NCBI RefSeq assembly: GCF_037081675.1
Contig: NZ_JAZAQL010000001.1
Coordinates: 1,116,001 to 1,180,000 of the forward strand
Origin: Halorubellus litoreus
GTDB lineage: Archaea; Halobacteriota; Halobacteria; Halobacteriales; Natrialbaceae
Length of the DNA stretch: 64,000 bases
Direction: 5' to 3'
In this document: one piece after another, positions 1-8,223 of the stretch
Position numbering within the stretch: the first letter of the stretch is position 1
Layout: each line of letters opens with the position of its first letter
Translations under genes and position numbers: made by a program
Notes under the pieces: generated by a model
The model's database searches: none
What the model saw: the letters and a program-made list of their open reading frames with translations, nothing else
What the model was told of the DNA's origin: nothing

Positions 1-142
1 GGATGGAGACCTCGCCGGTCTCGCGGTCGAGGTCGGTGATGGCGGCGTTCCCGCCGTGCATCTGGATCTGGGGGAAGTTACGGCGGAGGAAGTTCGTCAC
101 GCGCTCCTCGAGGTCGTCGCCGTCCTGGGTCTCCGTACTCAT
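1..142 (-). CDS. NifU-like Fe-S cluster protein, N-terminal part (runs off window)
   Basis: The start codon is at 142 on the minus strand and the gene runs off the left edge; 47 residues are visible. They include the segment FLRRNFPQIQMHGGNAAITD, which resembles the start of the single-domain NifU C-terminal type proteins of haloarchaea (Fe-S scaffold or carrier). The CxxC cluster-binding motif would lie beyond the edge, so function cannot be confirmed here. A short gene-free stretch with two tandem repeat groups separates it from the neighbouring PAP2 gene. Confidence 0.6.
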   Translation of the reverse strand, partial: MSTETQDGDDLEERVTNFLRRNFPQIQMHGGNAAITDLDRETGEVSI

Positions 143-175
143 GGTGCGGACTAGCCCGTGAACGGGCTTAGGCCT

Positions 176-231
176 TTGGACTGACGCGTTCGGCTCCGGG
201 GTCTTGGACTGACGCGTTCGGCTCCGGGGTC
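176..231. repeat. 28-bp tandem duplication
   Basis: A 28-bp unit beginning TTGGACTGACGCGTTCGG occurs at 176-203 and again, identical, at 204-231. It lies between the NifU-like start and the 3' end of the PAP2 gene, 60 bp from another tandem repeat group. It is not coding in any convincing frame. Confidence 0.9.
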
Positions 232-291
232 CGGCCGCATCTCGGGGTCGACCGTCGGCGGTCGGGACGCCCGTGGCGACCGACAGCGCGC

Positions 292-398
292 TCAGTCGCC
301 GCTCGCGGGTGCGGGCTCGGAATCAACCACTCAGTCGCCGCTCGCGGGTGCGGGCTCGGAATCAACCACTCAGTCGCCGCTCGCGGGTGCTGGCTCGG
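292..398. repeat. 39-bp tandem repeat duplicating the 3' end of the PAP2 gene
   Basis: A 39-bp unit is present at 292-330 and 331-369, followed by a diverged partial copy from 370 to about 398 that is the actual last codons and stop of the PAP2 gene. On the minus strand each unit encodes the same tail (PAPASGD then TGA). The gene therefore ends at its first stop and two extra copies of its tail follow downstream. See the finding on gene-tail duplications. Confidence 0.9.
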
Positions 399-1059
399 GG
401 TCGGCACCGGCGCGAGCGAGCGTGCCGCGGATCGTCGGCGTGAGGCGGTACGAGGCGTACGCGAGCCCGAGGCCGAGCGCGAGGTCGGTCAGCCAGTGGA
501 TGCCGAGGTAGAGCGTGGACGCGAGCACGACGCCCGTGACCGTCCAGCTCGCGCGCTCGTAGCCCCGTGGGGCGTGGAGGGATGCGCTCGCCGCGAGGCC
601 GGCGTGCAGGCTCGGGAGCGCCTTCTGGAGCGTGTCGACGTTCAGCATGAACGCCTGTATCGGGCCCGTGGACTCGTAGAGGACGGGCTGGACGGCGTCG
701 AGGTAGTAGCCGGTGACGCCGACGGGGACGAAGTAGAAGAACGGTATCGAGACGACGATCGTCATGGTGTACGTGACGACGTAGTCGAGCGCTCGGGACC
801 GTCCCTGCTGGCGCTTCAGCGCGACGTACGTCCAGAGGAGGAACGCGGGGTACGCGAGTAGGTAGCACGCGACGAAGAACGTCGTGAGTGCGGGATGGAC
901 GAACGGCTGGAAGAGCGCGACGGTGCCGCCTTCGATGGCGTGCACGAGGTCGGTTCGGAGCGGGTACGGCGACAGTTCCGACGCCATCCCCGCGACGGCG
1001 GAGACGAGAAGCGGGACCGCGATGTAACTACAGTCGCGGCGGTCGAGTGGAGGGCGCAT
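370..1059 (-). CDS. PAP2-superfamily phosphatase, integral membrane
   Basis: A 229-aa membrane protein with about six hydrophobic segments. The PAP2 active-site signatures are visible: LPSLHAG (about residue 148) and GIHWLTDLALG (about residue 185), the second and third motifs of type 2 phosphatidic acid phosphatase/Aur1-type enzymes. The expected role is hydrolysis or transfer of a lipid-linked phosphate at the outer face of the membrane; the substrate is unknown. The C-terminal Ala/Pro/Glu-rich tail is repeated just beyond the stop codon. It does not form an operon with its neighbours. Confidence 0.8.
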   Translation of the reverse strand: MRPPLDRRDCSYIAVPLLVSAVAGMASELSPYPLRTDLVHAIEGGTVALFQPFVHPALTTFFVACYLLAYPAFLLWTYVALKRQQGRSRALDYVVTYTMTIVVSIPFFYFVPVGVTGYYLDAVQPVLYESTGPIQAFMLNVDTLQKALPSLHAGLAASASLHAPRGYERASWTVTGVVLASTLYLGIHWLTDLALGLGLAYASYRLTPTIRGTLARAGADPEPAPASGD

Positions 1060-1164
1060 CGCTGGAACCTCCTCAGCGGACCGTTGAATATCTGTTGTTT
1101 GATTTGTCCAGGCTTCGAGACGAGACCGGGCGCGAAGGCGACGGCCGGTGACGCTCGACCGGTA

Positions 1165-1482
1165 TCAGACGCTGAAGACGCGCTTGAGTTCGGTCTTTAT
1201 CTCGTCGAGGTACGCGTCGAGGACGGCGTCGAACTTCTCGCGGTCGGCGAGCACGCCCTCCAGGCGGTCGTAGGGGTCGTCGGGGACCTCGATGGTGAAC
1301 TCGCCGTCGCCCTCGTAGTGCGGTTCGCTCTCGTTGAGGACCTGCTGGTCGATGGCGTGCACGAGCTCGGCGTCGTACTGTTCGTTCACGCGGTTGAACG
1401 CGTTCTTGTACGCCTGCTGGAGCTTCGGGAAGTAGTCGACGTACTTCTCCTCCTCGAACGTCTCGGGGTCGAGGTCGGTCAT
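1165..1482 (-). CDS. conserved haloarchaeal protein, probably DUF5783
   Basis: A 105-aa acidic soluble protein. The sequence (for example YFPKLQQAYKNAFNRVNEQY and later LVHAIDQQVLNESEPHYEGD) matches my memory of the short, highly conserved haloarchaeal family called DUF5783. No catalytic motif or membrane segment is visible and function is unknown. It stands alone, divergent from the vWA lipoprotein gene, with about 160 bp between the two starts. Confidence 0.6.
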   Translation of the reverse strand: MTDLDPETFEEEKYVDYFPKLQQAYKNAFNRVNEQYDAELVHAIDQQVLNESEPHYEGDGEFTIEVPDDPYDRLEGVLADREKFDAVLDAYLDEIKTELKRVFSV

Positions 1483-1640
1483 GGTGGCGTGTCGGGGGCC
1501 GCGAGTGAAAAGTGAGGCGTTTCGCGCCCCGGCTATCAGGACTCGATGCGGGCGGTTCGGTCGCGTCGAGCGCCAGCAGAGGTGAAATCGTCGTTTCAGC
1601 TAGTCTACGTGTTATGGTCGTGGCGGTGCATCCTCGTCGT

Positions 1641-3404
1641 ATGTCCCCGCACAGTAGACGGACGGTCCTCTCGCTCGCGACCGCCGCGACGGCGGCGCTC
1701 GCGGGCTGCAGTGGTCGCATCGCAGACCTCCCTTCGTTATCCGACGACGGCGACGGGCGAGGGGTCGACGACTGGCAGTACTCGCCGGGCGACCTCGGCG
1801 GCGACGGCGGCGCCGGCGGCGGGTCGAACGTCACGTACCAGGCGTCGGCCGCTGGCGCGTCCGCCGACAGCGCGAGCGTCGGGCTCGCCGCGGGCGGTGC
1901 GAAGGACGCGAACACGTTCCGGCGGAACGTCGAGAACGACTACCTCCCCATCCCGTCGTCGCTCTCCTACGAGGGATTGTTCTACGACTACTACTTCGAT
2001 ACCGGCGACGGCGGGGCGTGCAGCGACCTGTTCTGTCCGCGGTACGCGCCCGCGGTCACCGCCGACCCGCTCTCGGGCGAGACGGAACGCTACCTCTCGG
2101 TCGGCCTGAACTCTGGGCTGGACGCGGACTCGTTCGACCGGAAGCGCCTGAACCTCGTGCTCGTCCTCGACGTCTCCGGGTCGATGGGGTCGTCGTTCGA
2201 CCGCTACTACTACGACCAGTACGGGAACAAGCAGACCGTCGAGGACGCCGGTAGCGAGTCGAAGATGGCAGTCGCGAAGGACGCGCTCGCGTCGCTCACG
2301 GAGAAGCTCCGGCCGGGCGACCGCCTCGGCGTCGTCCTCTACAACAGCGGTTCCGCGGTCGCGAAACCCCTGAATCCCGTCGACGAGACCGACATGGACG
2401 CCATCCGCGGCCACATCCGCGAGGACGTCCAGCCCGGCGGCGGTACGAACCTCGACGCCGGCATGAACGACGCGCTCGACCTCCTCGAACCGCACGCCGA
2501 CGCGGACCAGACGACGTACGAGAACCGCATGATCGTCCTGACGGACGCGATGCCGAACGTCGGCATGACGAGCGACGAGGGACTGCGCGGTCGCCTCGAG
2601 ACCGCTGCCGTGGAGCGGAACGCGCACGCGACGTTCGTCGGCGTCGGCGTGGACTTCAACACCGAGATCGTCGACGAGATAACGAGCGTCCGCGGCGCGA
2701 ACTACTACTCGGTGCACTCGCCCGCGCAGTTCCGCGAGCGCGTCGTCGAGAACTTCGAGTACATGGTGACGCCGCTCGTCTTCGACCTCTCCCTCGAACT
2801 CGACGCCGACGGCTACGAGATAGAGACGGTGTACGGGTCGTCGGCGGCCGACGAGTCCACCGGCGAGATGCTCTCGGTGAACACGTTGTTCGCGTCCCCG
2901 ACGTCGGACGGGAAGACGAAGGGTGGCGTCGTGCTCGCGAAGGTCTCGCGGACCGCCGACGCGTCCGGCGACGCGTCGCTTCGACTGCGCGCGAGCTGGG
3001 CGGACCGGACCGGCGAGCGGAGCGAGCGCGAGACCACCGTCGAGTTCCCGAGTGGCGGCCCGGAGCAGTTCGCGAACTCGGGCGTCCGGAAGGCCGTCCT
3101 GCTCTCGCGGTACGCCGACCTCCTGAAGAGCTGGATGGTCGCGGAGCGCGAGCGCGACGGCGAACCCGAGAGCGACGGCGTCCCCGTGTACGACGGCGAC
3201 CACCTCGGCGAGTGGGAACAGCAGAGCGAGCCCCTCACCGTCTCGAGCGCGTACCGCGAGCGCTTCGCGTCGTTCGCGGACCACCTCGAGCGAGAGATGG
3301 ACGTCCTCGGCGACGACGCGCTCGAACAGGAGCTCGAACTCCTCGAGACGCTCGCCGCGTACGGGACCGCGACCGACTCCCGTCGGGCGTCGTCCCGTGT
3401 GTGA
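1641..3404 (+). CDS. vWA-domain lipoprotein (Tat-type)
   Basis: A 587-aa protein. The chosen ATG is followed by a twin-arginine lipoprotein signal: SRRTVLSLATAATAALAGC, with the Cys as lipid attachment site. An upstream in-frame extension to 1512 lacks this logic. After a Gly/Ser-rich linker, a von Willebrand A domain begins near residue 170; the MIDAS motif DVSGS is present and a Thr follows in GGGTNLDAGM. The C-terminal half is the kind seen in secreted vWA proteins (Mg-dependent ligand binding). It faces outside, tethered to the membrane. The next gene is convergent, 4 bp away. Confidence 0.82.
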   Translation: MSPHSRRTVLSLATAATAALAGCSGRIADLPSLSDDGDGRGVDDWQYSPGDLGGDGGAGGGSNVTYQASAAGASADSASVGLAAGGAKDANTFRRNVENDYLPIPSSLSYEGLFYDYYFDTGDGGACSDLFCPRYAPAVTADPLSGETERYLSVGLNSGLDADSFDRKRLNLVLVLDVSGSMGSSFDRYYYDQYGNKQTVEDAGSESKMAVAKDALASLTEKLRPGDRLGVVLYNSGSAVAKPLNPVDETDMDAIRGHIREDVQPGGGTNLDAGMNDALDLLEPHADADQTTYENRMIVLTDAMPNVGMTSDEGLRGRLETAAVERNAHATFVGVGVDFNTEIVDEITSVRGANYYSVHSPAQFRERVVENFEYMVTPLVFDLSLELDADGYEIETVYGSSAADESTGEMLSVNTLFASPTSDGKTKGGVVLAKVSRTADASGDASLRLRASWADRTGERSERETTVEFPSGGPEQFANSGVRKAVLLSRYADLLKSWMVAERERDGEPESDGVPVYDGDHLGEWEQQSEPLTVSSAYRERFASFADHLEREMDVLGDDALEQELELLETLAAYGTATDSRRASSRV

Positions 3405-3408
3405 GCGA

Positions 3409-4773
3409 CTAGCCGCCGTCGGTCGTGGGGGCGTCGGCGCGCGATTCCGCAGGCTCCGAGCTGTCGGTCGATTTCGCACGACGACAGACGTACGTGCCGG
3501 CGAGCCGGTCGCCGAGCGTGCGGTTCCCGCTGGACGCGAGCGCCGTGAGGCCACCAGGGGCGTACGCGAGGAGCGCCCCGGCCGGCCGGAGGAGGTTCCG
3601 GACGACCACGGCGCGACCGGACGGGAGGTCGTGACTGTCGTCGACGACGACGAGTCCGAGCAGATACTTGCCGACGGTCATGCCGAACCGCCACTCGAGG
3701 AATGCGTGGTAACCGCCGACCGCGAGCATCCAGATGGACAGGATGCCGGCGAGTTGCACGCCGAGCGAGCCGTCGACGAACGGCTCCCCAGCGACGCCGA
3801 CGAGGGCGACGAGACCCATGAACCACAACGTACCGGCGAGCACGAGGTCGACGAGCGCCGCGACGGCGCGTCGCCCGAGGACCGTGCGTTCGCTTCCCGG
3901 GACGACCGCCGGTGGCGTGCGGAAGTCCCGAGCGTTCGGGAGGTCGACGTCGTCGCGCTCGCTCGCCTCGAAGTCCGCGTGCGTCGTCCCGTCGCCGCGC
4001 CAGTTCGACAGGTGGACCGACGGCACCGCGAGGCCACGGTCGCGGGCGAGCTGGACGACGCCGCCGACGTGCGCCTTCCCCGTGACGATGACTGCGTCGT
4101 CGTAGCCCTCGTCGGCCGAGAGTCGCCTGGCGCGCTCGACCATCGCCTCGTTCCGCCGGTCGACGGTCCGGAATATCGTGACGAGCGCGACGACGAGGGC
4201 CGCAAAGAGCACCACGGCGAACACGTTCGAGAGCGCGATCGCCGCGACGACCCCCGCGAACCCGACGGGAACCAGCGCCATCGCGGCGTAGCGGTGGCCG
4301 CGCCGCCTGACCAGGACCGGGAGGAGTCCGCTGACGACGACGAGTCCGATACCGACCGGCACGCGGACCGGCTCGAGCGCGAGTGCCGGTGCGAGCAACG
4401 CCCAGTTCGCGAGCGAGTGGACGAGGTTCCCCTCGAGGAGTTGGCGGTTCGGGTGGTCGTCGACGGCGTGGAGCGCGACGTCGTGGTCGTCGACGACGCG
4501 GCGCGCGGCGACGAGTTCCGTCTGGAACAGGTCGCGGTTGAACAGGAGGTACAGTGGCGAGTACGCGACGGCCTGGAAGGCGAGCATCCCGAGGAGGTAG
4601 AGTGGCGCGCGCAGGAGGAGTTCGACGTACTCCAGTGCACTCGCGGGGTCCGTCGGGTACTCGATGAAGATGGCGTCGGCGTCGGCAGTGAACGCCCGCA
4701 GTTCGCGCGTCACCTTCTCGGGGTCGTCGACGTGGATGACGCCGAACGGCCGGAGCGCGGCGAGCGAGGACAT
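3409..4773 (-). CDS. TraB-like/RDD-domain membrane fusion protein
   Basis: A 454-aa multi-pass protein. The N-terminus (VIHVDDPEKVTRELRAF, then DADAIFIEYP) and a later segment, VIVTGKAHVGGVVQLARDRG, resemble opening and closing strands of TraB/GumN-type domains, interrupted by four to five hydrophobic segments (about residues 55-200). The C-terminal part is an RDD domain: it starts GRRAVAALVDLVLAGT, contains EWRFGMTVGKYLLGLVVVDD, and ends near GDRLAGTYVCRR. RDD proteins are membrane proteins linked to ion exchange or transport. The combination is unusual; function is not known. Its stop lies 4 bp from the convergent vWA gene. Confidence 0.65.
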   Translation of the reverse strand: MSSLAALRPFGVIHVDDPEKVTRELRAFTADADAIFIEYPTDPASALEYVELLLRAPLYLLGMLAFQAVAYSPLYLLFNRDLFQTELVAARRVVDDHDVALHAVDDHPNRQLLEGNLVHSLANWALLAPALALEPVRVPVGIGLVVVSGLLPVLVRRRGHRYAAMALVPVGFAGVVAAIALSNVFAVVLFAALVVALVTIFRTVDRRNEAMVERARRLSADEGYDDAVIVTGKAHVGGVVQLARDRGLAVPSVHLSNWRGDGTTHADFEASERDDVDLPNARDFRTPPAVVPGSERTVLGRRAVAALVDLVLAGTLWFMGLVALVGVAGEPFVDGSLGVQLAGILSIWMLAVGGYHAFLEWRFGMTVGKYLLGLVVVDDSHDLPSGRAVVVRNLLRPAGALLAYAPGGLTALASSGNRTLGDRLAGTYVCRRAKSTDSSEPAESRADAPTTDGG

Positions 4774-4905
4774 ACGCCCCGTAACGACCCTCGCCCATAA
4801 AATCCACCGGGTTCGCCCGCGGAATCATGCGTCGTCGGACTCGACGCTCGTCAGAGCCGTCCGGGCCGGCCACGCCACAGCCGGCTCAAAACGCGACCAC
4901 CCCAT

Positions 4906-5831
4906 ATTCGATATCGCGGCTATAGGTTTATGGAATAGATGGCGTCGAACTGCCCGCACTTGATCGGACCGGCGCGAAACAGCCGACACCCGTCGAAGAA
5001 CCCGACAGCCGGCAGGCTCGTCGACGATTACGCCACGCCAGCCCATCCACGCAGCACGACCGGCACCAACTGCCCACGAATCCCCCGAGGACCACCCACG
5101 ATCGACCACAGAGCGCCAGCCGTCCACGGCCGCAGACCACTCCAACTCCGTTCCGCTCCGCCAACGTCAGACAACGTACCCCAACACCTCCGCCCCGACC
5201 CTCCACGGCAACCCTTTCCGGCCACGCTCGACCGCTCGACCCACTACGCCCCGACCGCTCCACCCCACTACGCCCCGACCGCTCCAACCCACTACGCCCC
5301 GACCGCTCCAACCCACTACGCCCCGACCGCTCGATCTCATCCTCACCCACTCACGTCTCAGTCCGCACGACACCCTGGTCCGACCAGCCGATACCTCCGC
5401 AAAACGACGGTCGCTGGAGTCACTCGCCGGGACCGCGCCGATGACCGCCACCTTCGAGTTGCGCGTACTCGCGTCGCTCGGGAAGACCGTCGACCGAGAC
5501 CGACGACCTCTGGGATTCGCGGCCGCTCTCACGTCCGCATTCGTGGGTTCGAGAACGACGGAGGACCGCGTCGACTCCGATCCCAGTCTCGCGGGGGACG
5601 CGGCGAGGAGAGGAGCCACGGCCGGTTCCCGGCCGGGCAGTCCGCGAATCGAGCCGTCCTGGAGCTCGCTCGCGCGAGTCGCGAGTGCTCTCACTTGCGG
5701 CTCGCGACCGCAACGAGGCGGCGGCCAGAATCGGCGTTTCGAGGACGTCTGCAGCAGTGCAGACGCGTTCGGGGAGGTTCGCGTGCTGCACCCACCATCG
5801 AGCTAATAAACCAGTAGCCGCGATACAGAAT
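4906..5831. other. gene-free block A with 26-bp imperfect terminal inverted repeats
   Basis: The ends at 4906-4931 and 5806-5831 are inverted copies of a 26-bp sequence with 22 of 26 positions identical, sharing the core TATCGCGGCTA followed two bases later by GGTTTAT. The interior (about 870 bp) has no convincing gene: the long open frame across it (4939-5817) encodes a basic Arg/Pro/His-rich sequence unlike the acidic proteins around it. It contains a 24-bp tandem repeat. A related block lies at 18776-19751. This may be a non-autonomous mobile element or a non-coding transcript unit. No clear target-site duplication is seen. Confidence 0.45.
5242..5337. repeat. 24-bp tandem repeat, about four copies
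   Basis: The unit CACTACGCCCCGACCGCTCC plus four bases repeats directly at 5242, 5266, 5290 and 5314; the last copy degenerates. There are no spacers, so this is not CRISPR. It lies in the middle of block A. Confidence 0.9.
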
Positions 5832-5921
5832 CGTCCAGATGGTGGTGTGGGCCGGTCTGCGGGAACGGCGTCGCTGGGGTTCGAGATTGTCGAGAACGAA
5901 GGTCTGGGTGCGGCTGGCGGG

Positions 5922-6530
5922 TTAGACGAGGAGTTGGACGTCCGCGTCCACCATGTCGCCGAGTGCGCTGGCGGCGCCGACGCCGGTGGTGACGCCGTCG
6001 AAGAAGTCGTCCTCGTCGTAGTCCATGAGGTCGATCGTCATCTGGCACGCCTGGAACTCGACGCCCATGTCGAGGCTCGTGTCGATGAGCTCCTGGATGG
6101 ACGCGGTGTCGTTGTCGGCGATGCGTTTCTCCATCATCTTCGTCGTGAGCCGGTCCATGCCGGGGAGTGCGCCGATGGCGTTCGGCATCGGCATGTTCGG
6201 GTTCCCGACGGCGCTGAGCTGGAGGTTCTGCGAGCGCTCCTCGTGGAGGATGTCCAGCCCCCAGAACGTGTGGAAGACGGTGACGTCCCACCCGAACGCG
6301 GCGGCGGTGCTCGCGAGGATGAGCGGCGGGTACGCCATGTCGAGCGTGCCCTTTGTCGCGATGATGACCATCTTCCCCTGGTCGTCGCCGTCGTCGGTGC
6401 GGACGTCGGCGAGCTCGTCCTCGAGTTCGTCGATGCGAGCCTCGAGTGCGGCGACGTCCTCGGGTGCGACGCTGCCCGCGGCGGTCGCGGCGGCGTCTTC
6501 CGTCTCGCTGGGGTCGGTGTCGGTGCTCAT
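5922..6530 (-). CDS. DsrE/DsrF-like (DsrE2) sulfur carrier
   Basis: A 202-aa protein. An acidic N-terminal extension with a short coiled-coil-like segment (about residues 25-45) is followed by a DsrE/F/H-like fold starting KMVIIATKGTLDMAYPPLIL. The motif EFQACQMTIDLM carries the single conserved Cys typical of DsrE2-type persulfide carriers. It is expected to pass sulfane sulfur with TusA inside the cell or at the membrane. It lies directly downstream of tusA (1 bp between genes) and is surely co-transcribed with it, opposite the persulfide dioxygenase gene. Confidence 0.85.
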   Translation of the reverse strand: MSTDTDPSETEDAAATAAGSVAPEDVAALEARIDELEDELADVRTDDGDDQGKMVIIATKGTLDMAYPPLILASTAAAFGWDVTVFHTFWGLDILHEERSQNLQLSAVGNPNMPMPNAIGALPGMDRLTTKMMEKRIADNDTASIQELIDTSLDMGVEFQACQMTIDLMDYDEDDFFDGVTTGVGAASALGDMVDADVQLLV

Positions 6531-6531
6531 G

Positions 6532-6777
6532 TCACTCGGTCTTCCGGACGTAGTGCGTGTACACGTCGTCGCCCTCGACCTGATCGAGGAGTTCGACGCC
6601 GTTCGTGGTGTCCGCCCAGCCCGCGATGTCGCTCATCGAACCGGAGTCGGTCGCGACGACCTCGAGGACGTCGTCGACCGCGAGGTCGTCGATGGCCTGC
6701 TTGGTCTTGACGACCGGCATCGGGCAGTTCTCTCCTTTCACGTCGAGCGTCTCGGTGGCACTGATGTCTACACTCAT
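6532..6777 (-). CDS. tusA: TusA-family sulfurtransferase
   Basis: An 81-aa protein. The motif ENCPMPVVKTKQAI has the CPxP signature whose Cys carries the persulfide. The chosen ATG at 6777 gives MSVDISATETLDVKGENCP, the normal TusA start; an in-frame ATG nine codons upstream would lie inside the promoter. TusA moves sulfane sulfur between donors and acceptors. It is the first gene of a leftward pair with the DsrE2 gene and is divergent from the rhodanese/persulfide dioxygenase gene. Confidence 0.9.
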   Translation of the reverse strand: MSVDISATETLDVKGENCPMPVVKTKQAIDDLAVDDVLEVVATDSGSMSDIAGWADTTNGVELLDQVEGDDVYTHYVRKTE

Positions 6778-6784
6778 CGTTGTG

Positions 6785-6821
6785 TGTACACCACAATATT
6801 GCACTATGCACTAAATATCTG
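6785..6821 (-). promoter_or_regulatory. tusA promoter with TATTGT-type motif
   Basis: Read on the minus strand, a TATA-like CAGATATTTAGT (6810-6821) is followed by AATATTGTGG (6791-6800) and then the 8-bp palindrome GTGTACAC. The AATATTGTGG segment matches AGTATTGTGG upstream of the persulfide dioxygenase gene and a related segment upstream of the TauE unit, suggesting one shared regulator. The motif comparison is mine; the regulator is unknown. Confidence 0.5.
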
Positions 6822-6969
6822 ACGGTGCCGGACGAGCGTTCACGGACGCGGGAGAATCACAGGGTCGTCCTCGAGTCGCCCGAATACAACATCTAGAGCC
6901 ATTCATGCTCGCGTAGAGCGTGTGTTCGGGGGGCGTGCGACGCTGGAGGTGCGCTTCTGAACGAGAGAT

Positions 6970-7009
6970 AGTATTGTGGATGTTGCGTACAACTATCCAA
7001 ACCGTTAAG
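6970..7009 (+). promoter_or_regulatory. promoter region of persulfide dioxygenase gene, TATTGT-type motif
   Basis: AGTATTGTGG at 6970-6979 is followed by GTTGCGTACAAC and by AAACCGTTAAG (6999-7009), about 30 bp before the ATG. The same two elements, AGTATTGT and AAACCGTTAAG, recur in the same order at 9602-9632 upstream of the TauE unit. Confidence 0.5.
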
Positions 7010-7037
7010 TGCGACGGTCGGATACACTCGACCGAAG

Positions 7038-8222
7038 ATGAGCGAGCAACTGTTCCCAGAGACGGACGCTACCGTCGACAGCATCGACGCCGAGACCCTC
7101 TTCGAGCAGGTCGAGGACGACGACGACGTGACCCTCCTCGACGTGCGCGCCAGCTCGGAGTACGACGACTGGCACATCGACGGCGAGAACGTCGACGTCG
7201 CGAACGTCCCGTACTTCGAGTTCCTCGACGACGTCGACGACGACCTCCTCGACCGCGTGCCCGACGGCGACCCGGTCGTGGTCGTCTGCGCGAAGGGCGG
7301 CGCCAGCGAGTACATCGCCGCACAGCTCGAAGACAACGGGTTCGACGCCGTCAACATGGACGGCGGCATGAACGAGTGGGCGCGCCTCTACTTCGCGACC
7401 GAGGTCGACGCGGACACCGACGCGACCGTCCTCCAGTACCAGCGGCCTTCGAGCGGGTGCCTCTCGCACATGGTCGTCTCCGACGGCGAGGCGCTCGTCG
7501 CCGACCCGCTCCGCGAGTTCACCGACCGCTACGTCGCCGACGCCGCCGACCACGGCGCGGAGCTACGGTACGCGGTCGACACCCACATCCACGCCGACCA
7601 CATCAGTGGTGCGCGCGAACTCGCCAACGAGGTCGAGAGCGTCGAGGCGGCGTACCCGCAGGCGTCGCTCGACCGGGGCGCGGCGTTCGACCCCGACGTC
7701 GTCCTCGAGGACGGCGACGAACTCGCGGTCGGCGACGTCGCCGTCCAGGCCGTGTTCACGCCCGGGCACACGACCGGGATGACGAGCTACCTCGTCGACG
7801 ACGCCGCGCTGTTCACCGGCGACTTCCTGTTCACGGAGAGCGTCGCCCGCCCCGACCTCGAGGACGGCGACGAGGGCGCGCCCGACGCCGCACGCCTGCT
7901 CTACGATTCGCTGCAGACGCTCCGCGAGTTCGACGACGACGTCGTCGTCGCACCCGGGCACTTCTCCGACGCGGCAACGCCTGCCGCCGACGGCACGTAC
8001 ACCGCCACGCTCGGGGAACTGTTCGACGAGATGAGCGCGCTCTCGATGGACAAGGAGGATTTCGTCGACTTCGTCCTCAGCGACATGCCGTCGCGGCCGG
8101 CGAACTACGAGGACATCATCGCGACGAACCTCGGCGAACAGGACCCGGACGCCGACGAGGCGTTCGAGCTCGAGCTCGGCCCGAACAACTGCGCGGCCAG
8201 CAAGGACGCGATGACCGAGTAG
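7038..8222 (+). CDS. rhodanese/metallo-beta-lactamase fusion, probable persulfide dioxygenase
   Basis: A 394-aa protein with two domains. An N-terminal rhodanese domain (about residues 15-118) has the active-site loop CAKGGASEYIA. A C-terminal glyoxalase II-like metallo-beta-lactamase domain has THIHADHISG (about residues 182-191), FTPGHTTGM and FTGDFLF, the metal ligands expected of ETHE1-type persulfide dioxygenases. Such enzymes oxidise protein- or thiol-bound sulfane sulfur to sulfite; the fused rhodanese supplies or recycles the persulfide. One base separates it from the downstream YeeE gene, so they are probably one operon. Haloarchaeal homologues are often annotated simply as MBL fold proteins. 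Confidence 0.85.
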   Translation: MSEQLFPETDATVDSIDAETLFEQVEDDDDVTLLDVRASSEYDDWHIDGENVDVANVPYFEFLDDVDDDLLDRVPDGDPVVVVCAKGGASEYIAAQLEDNGFDAVNMDGGMNEWARLYFATEVDADTDATVLQYQRPSSGCLSHMVVSDGEALVADPLREFTDRYVADAADHGAELRYAVDTHIHADHISGARELANEVESVEAAYPQASLDRGAAFDPDVVLEDGDELAVGDVAVQAVFTPGHTTGMTSYLVDDAALFTGDFLFTESVARPDLEDGDEGAPDAARLLYDSLQTLREFDDDVVVAPGHFSDAATPAADGTYTATLGELFDEMSALSMDKEDFVDFVLSDMPSRPANYEDIIATNLGEQDPDADEAFELELGPNNCAASKDAMTE

Positions 8223-8223
8223 G

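Noticed and set aside
5242..5337. Possible CRISPR array
   Set aside because: The repeats are directly adjacent without spacers. The same holds for 19546-19631 and the gene-tail repeats.
4939..5817. 292-codon open frame spanning almost all of block A
   Set aside because: The translation is basic and rich in Arg, Pro, His and Thr, unlike acidic haloarchaeal proteins; it runs through tandem repeats and has no recognisable domain. Long open frames are common by chance at this GC content.
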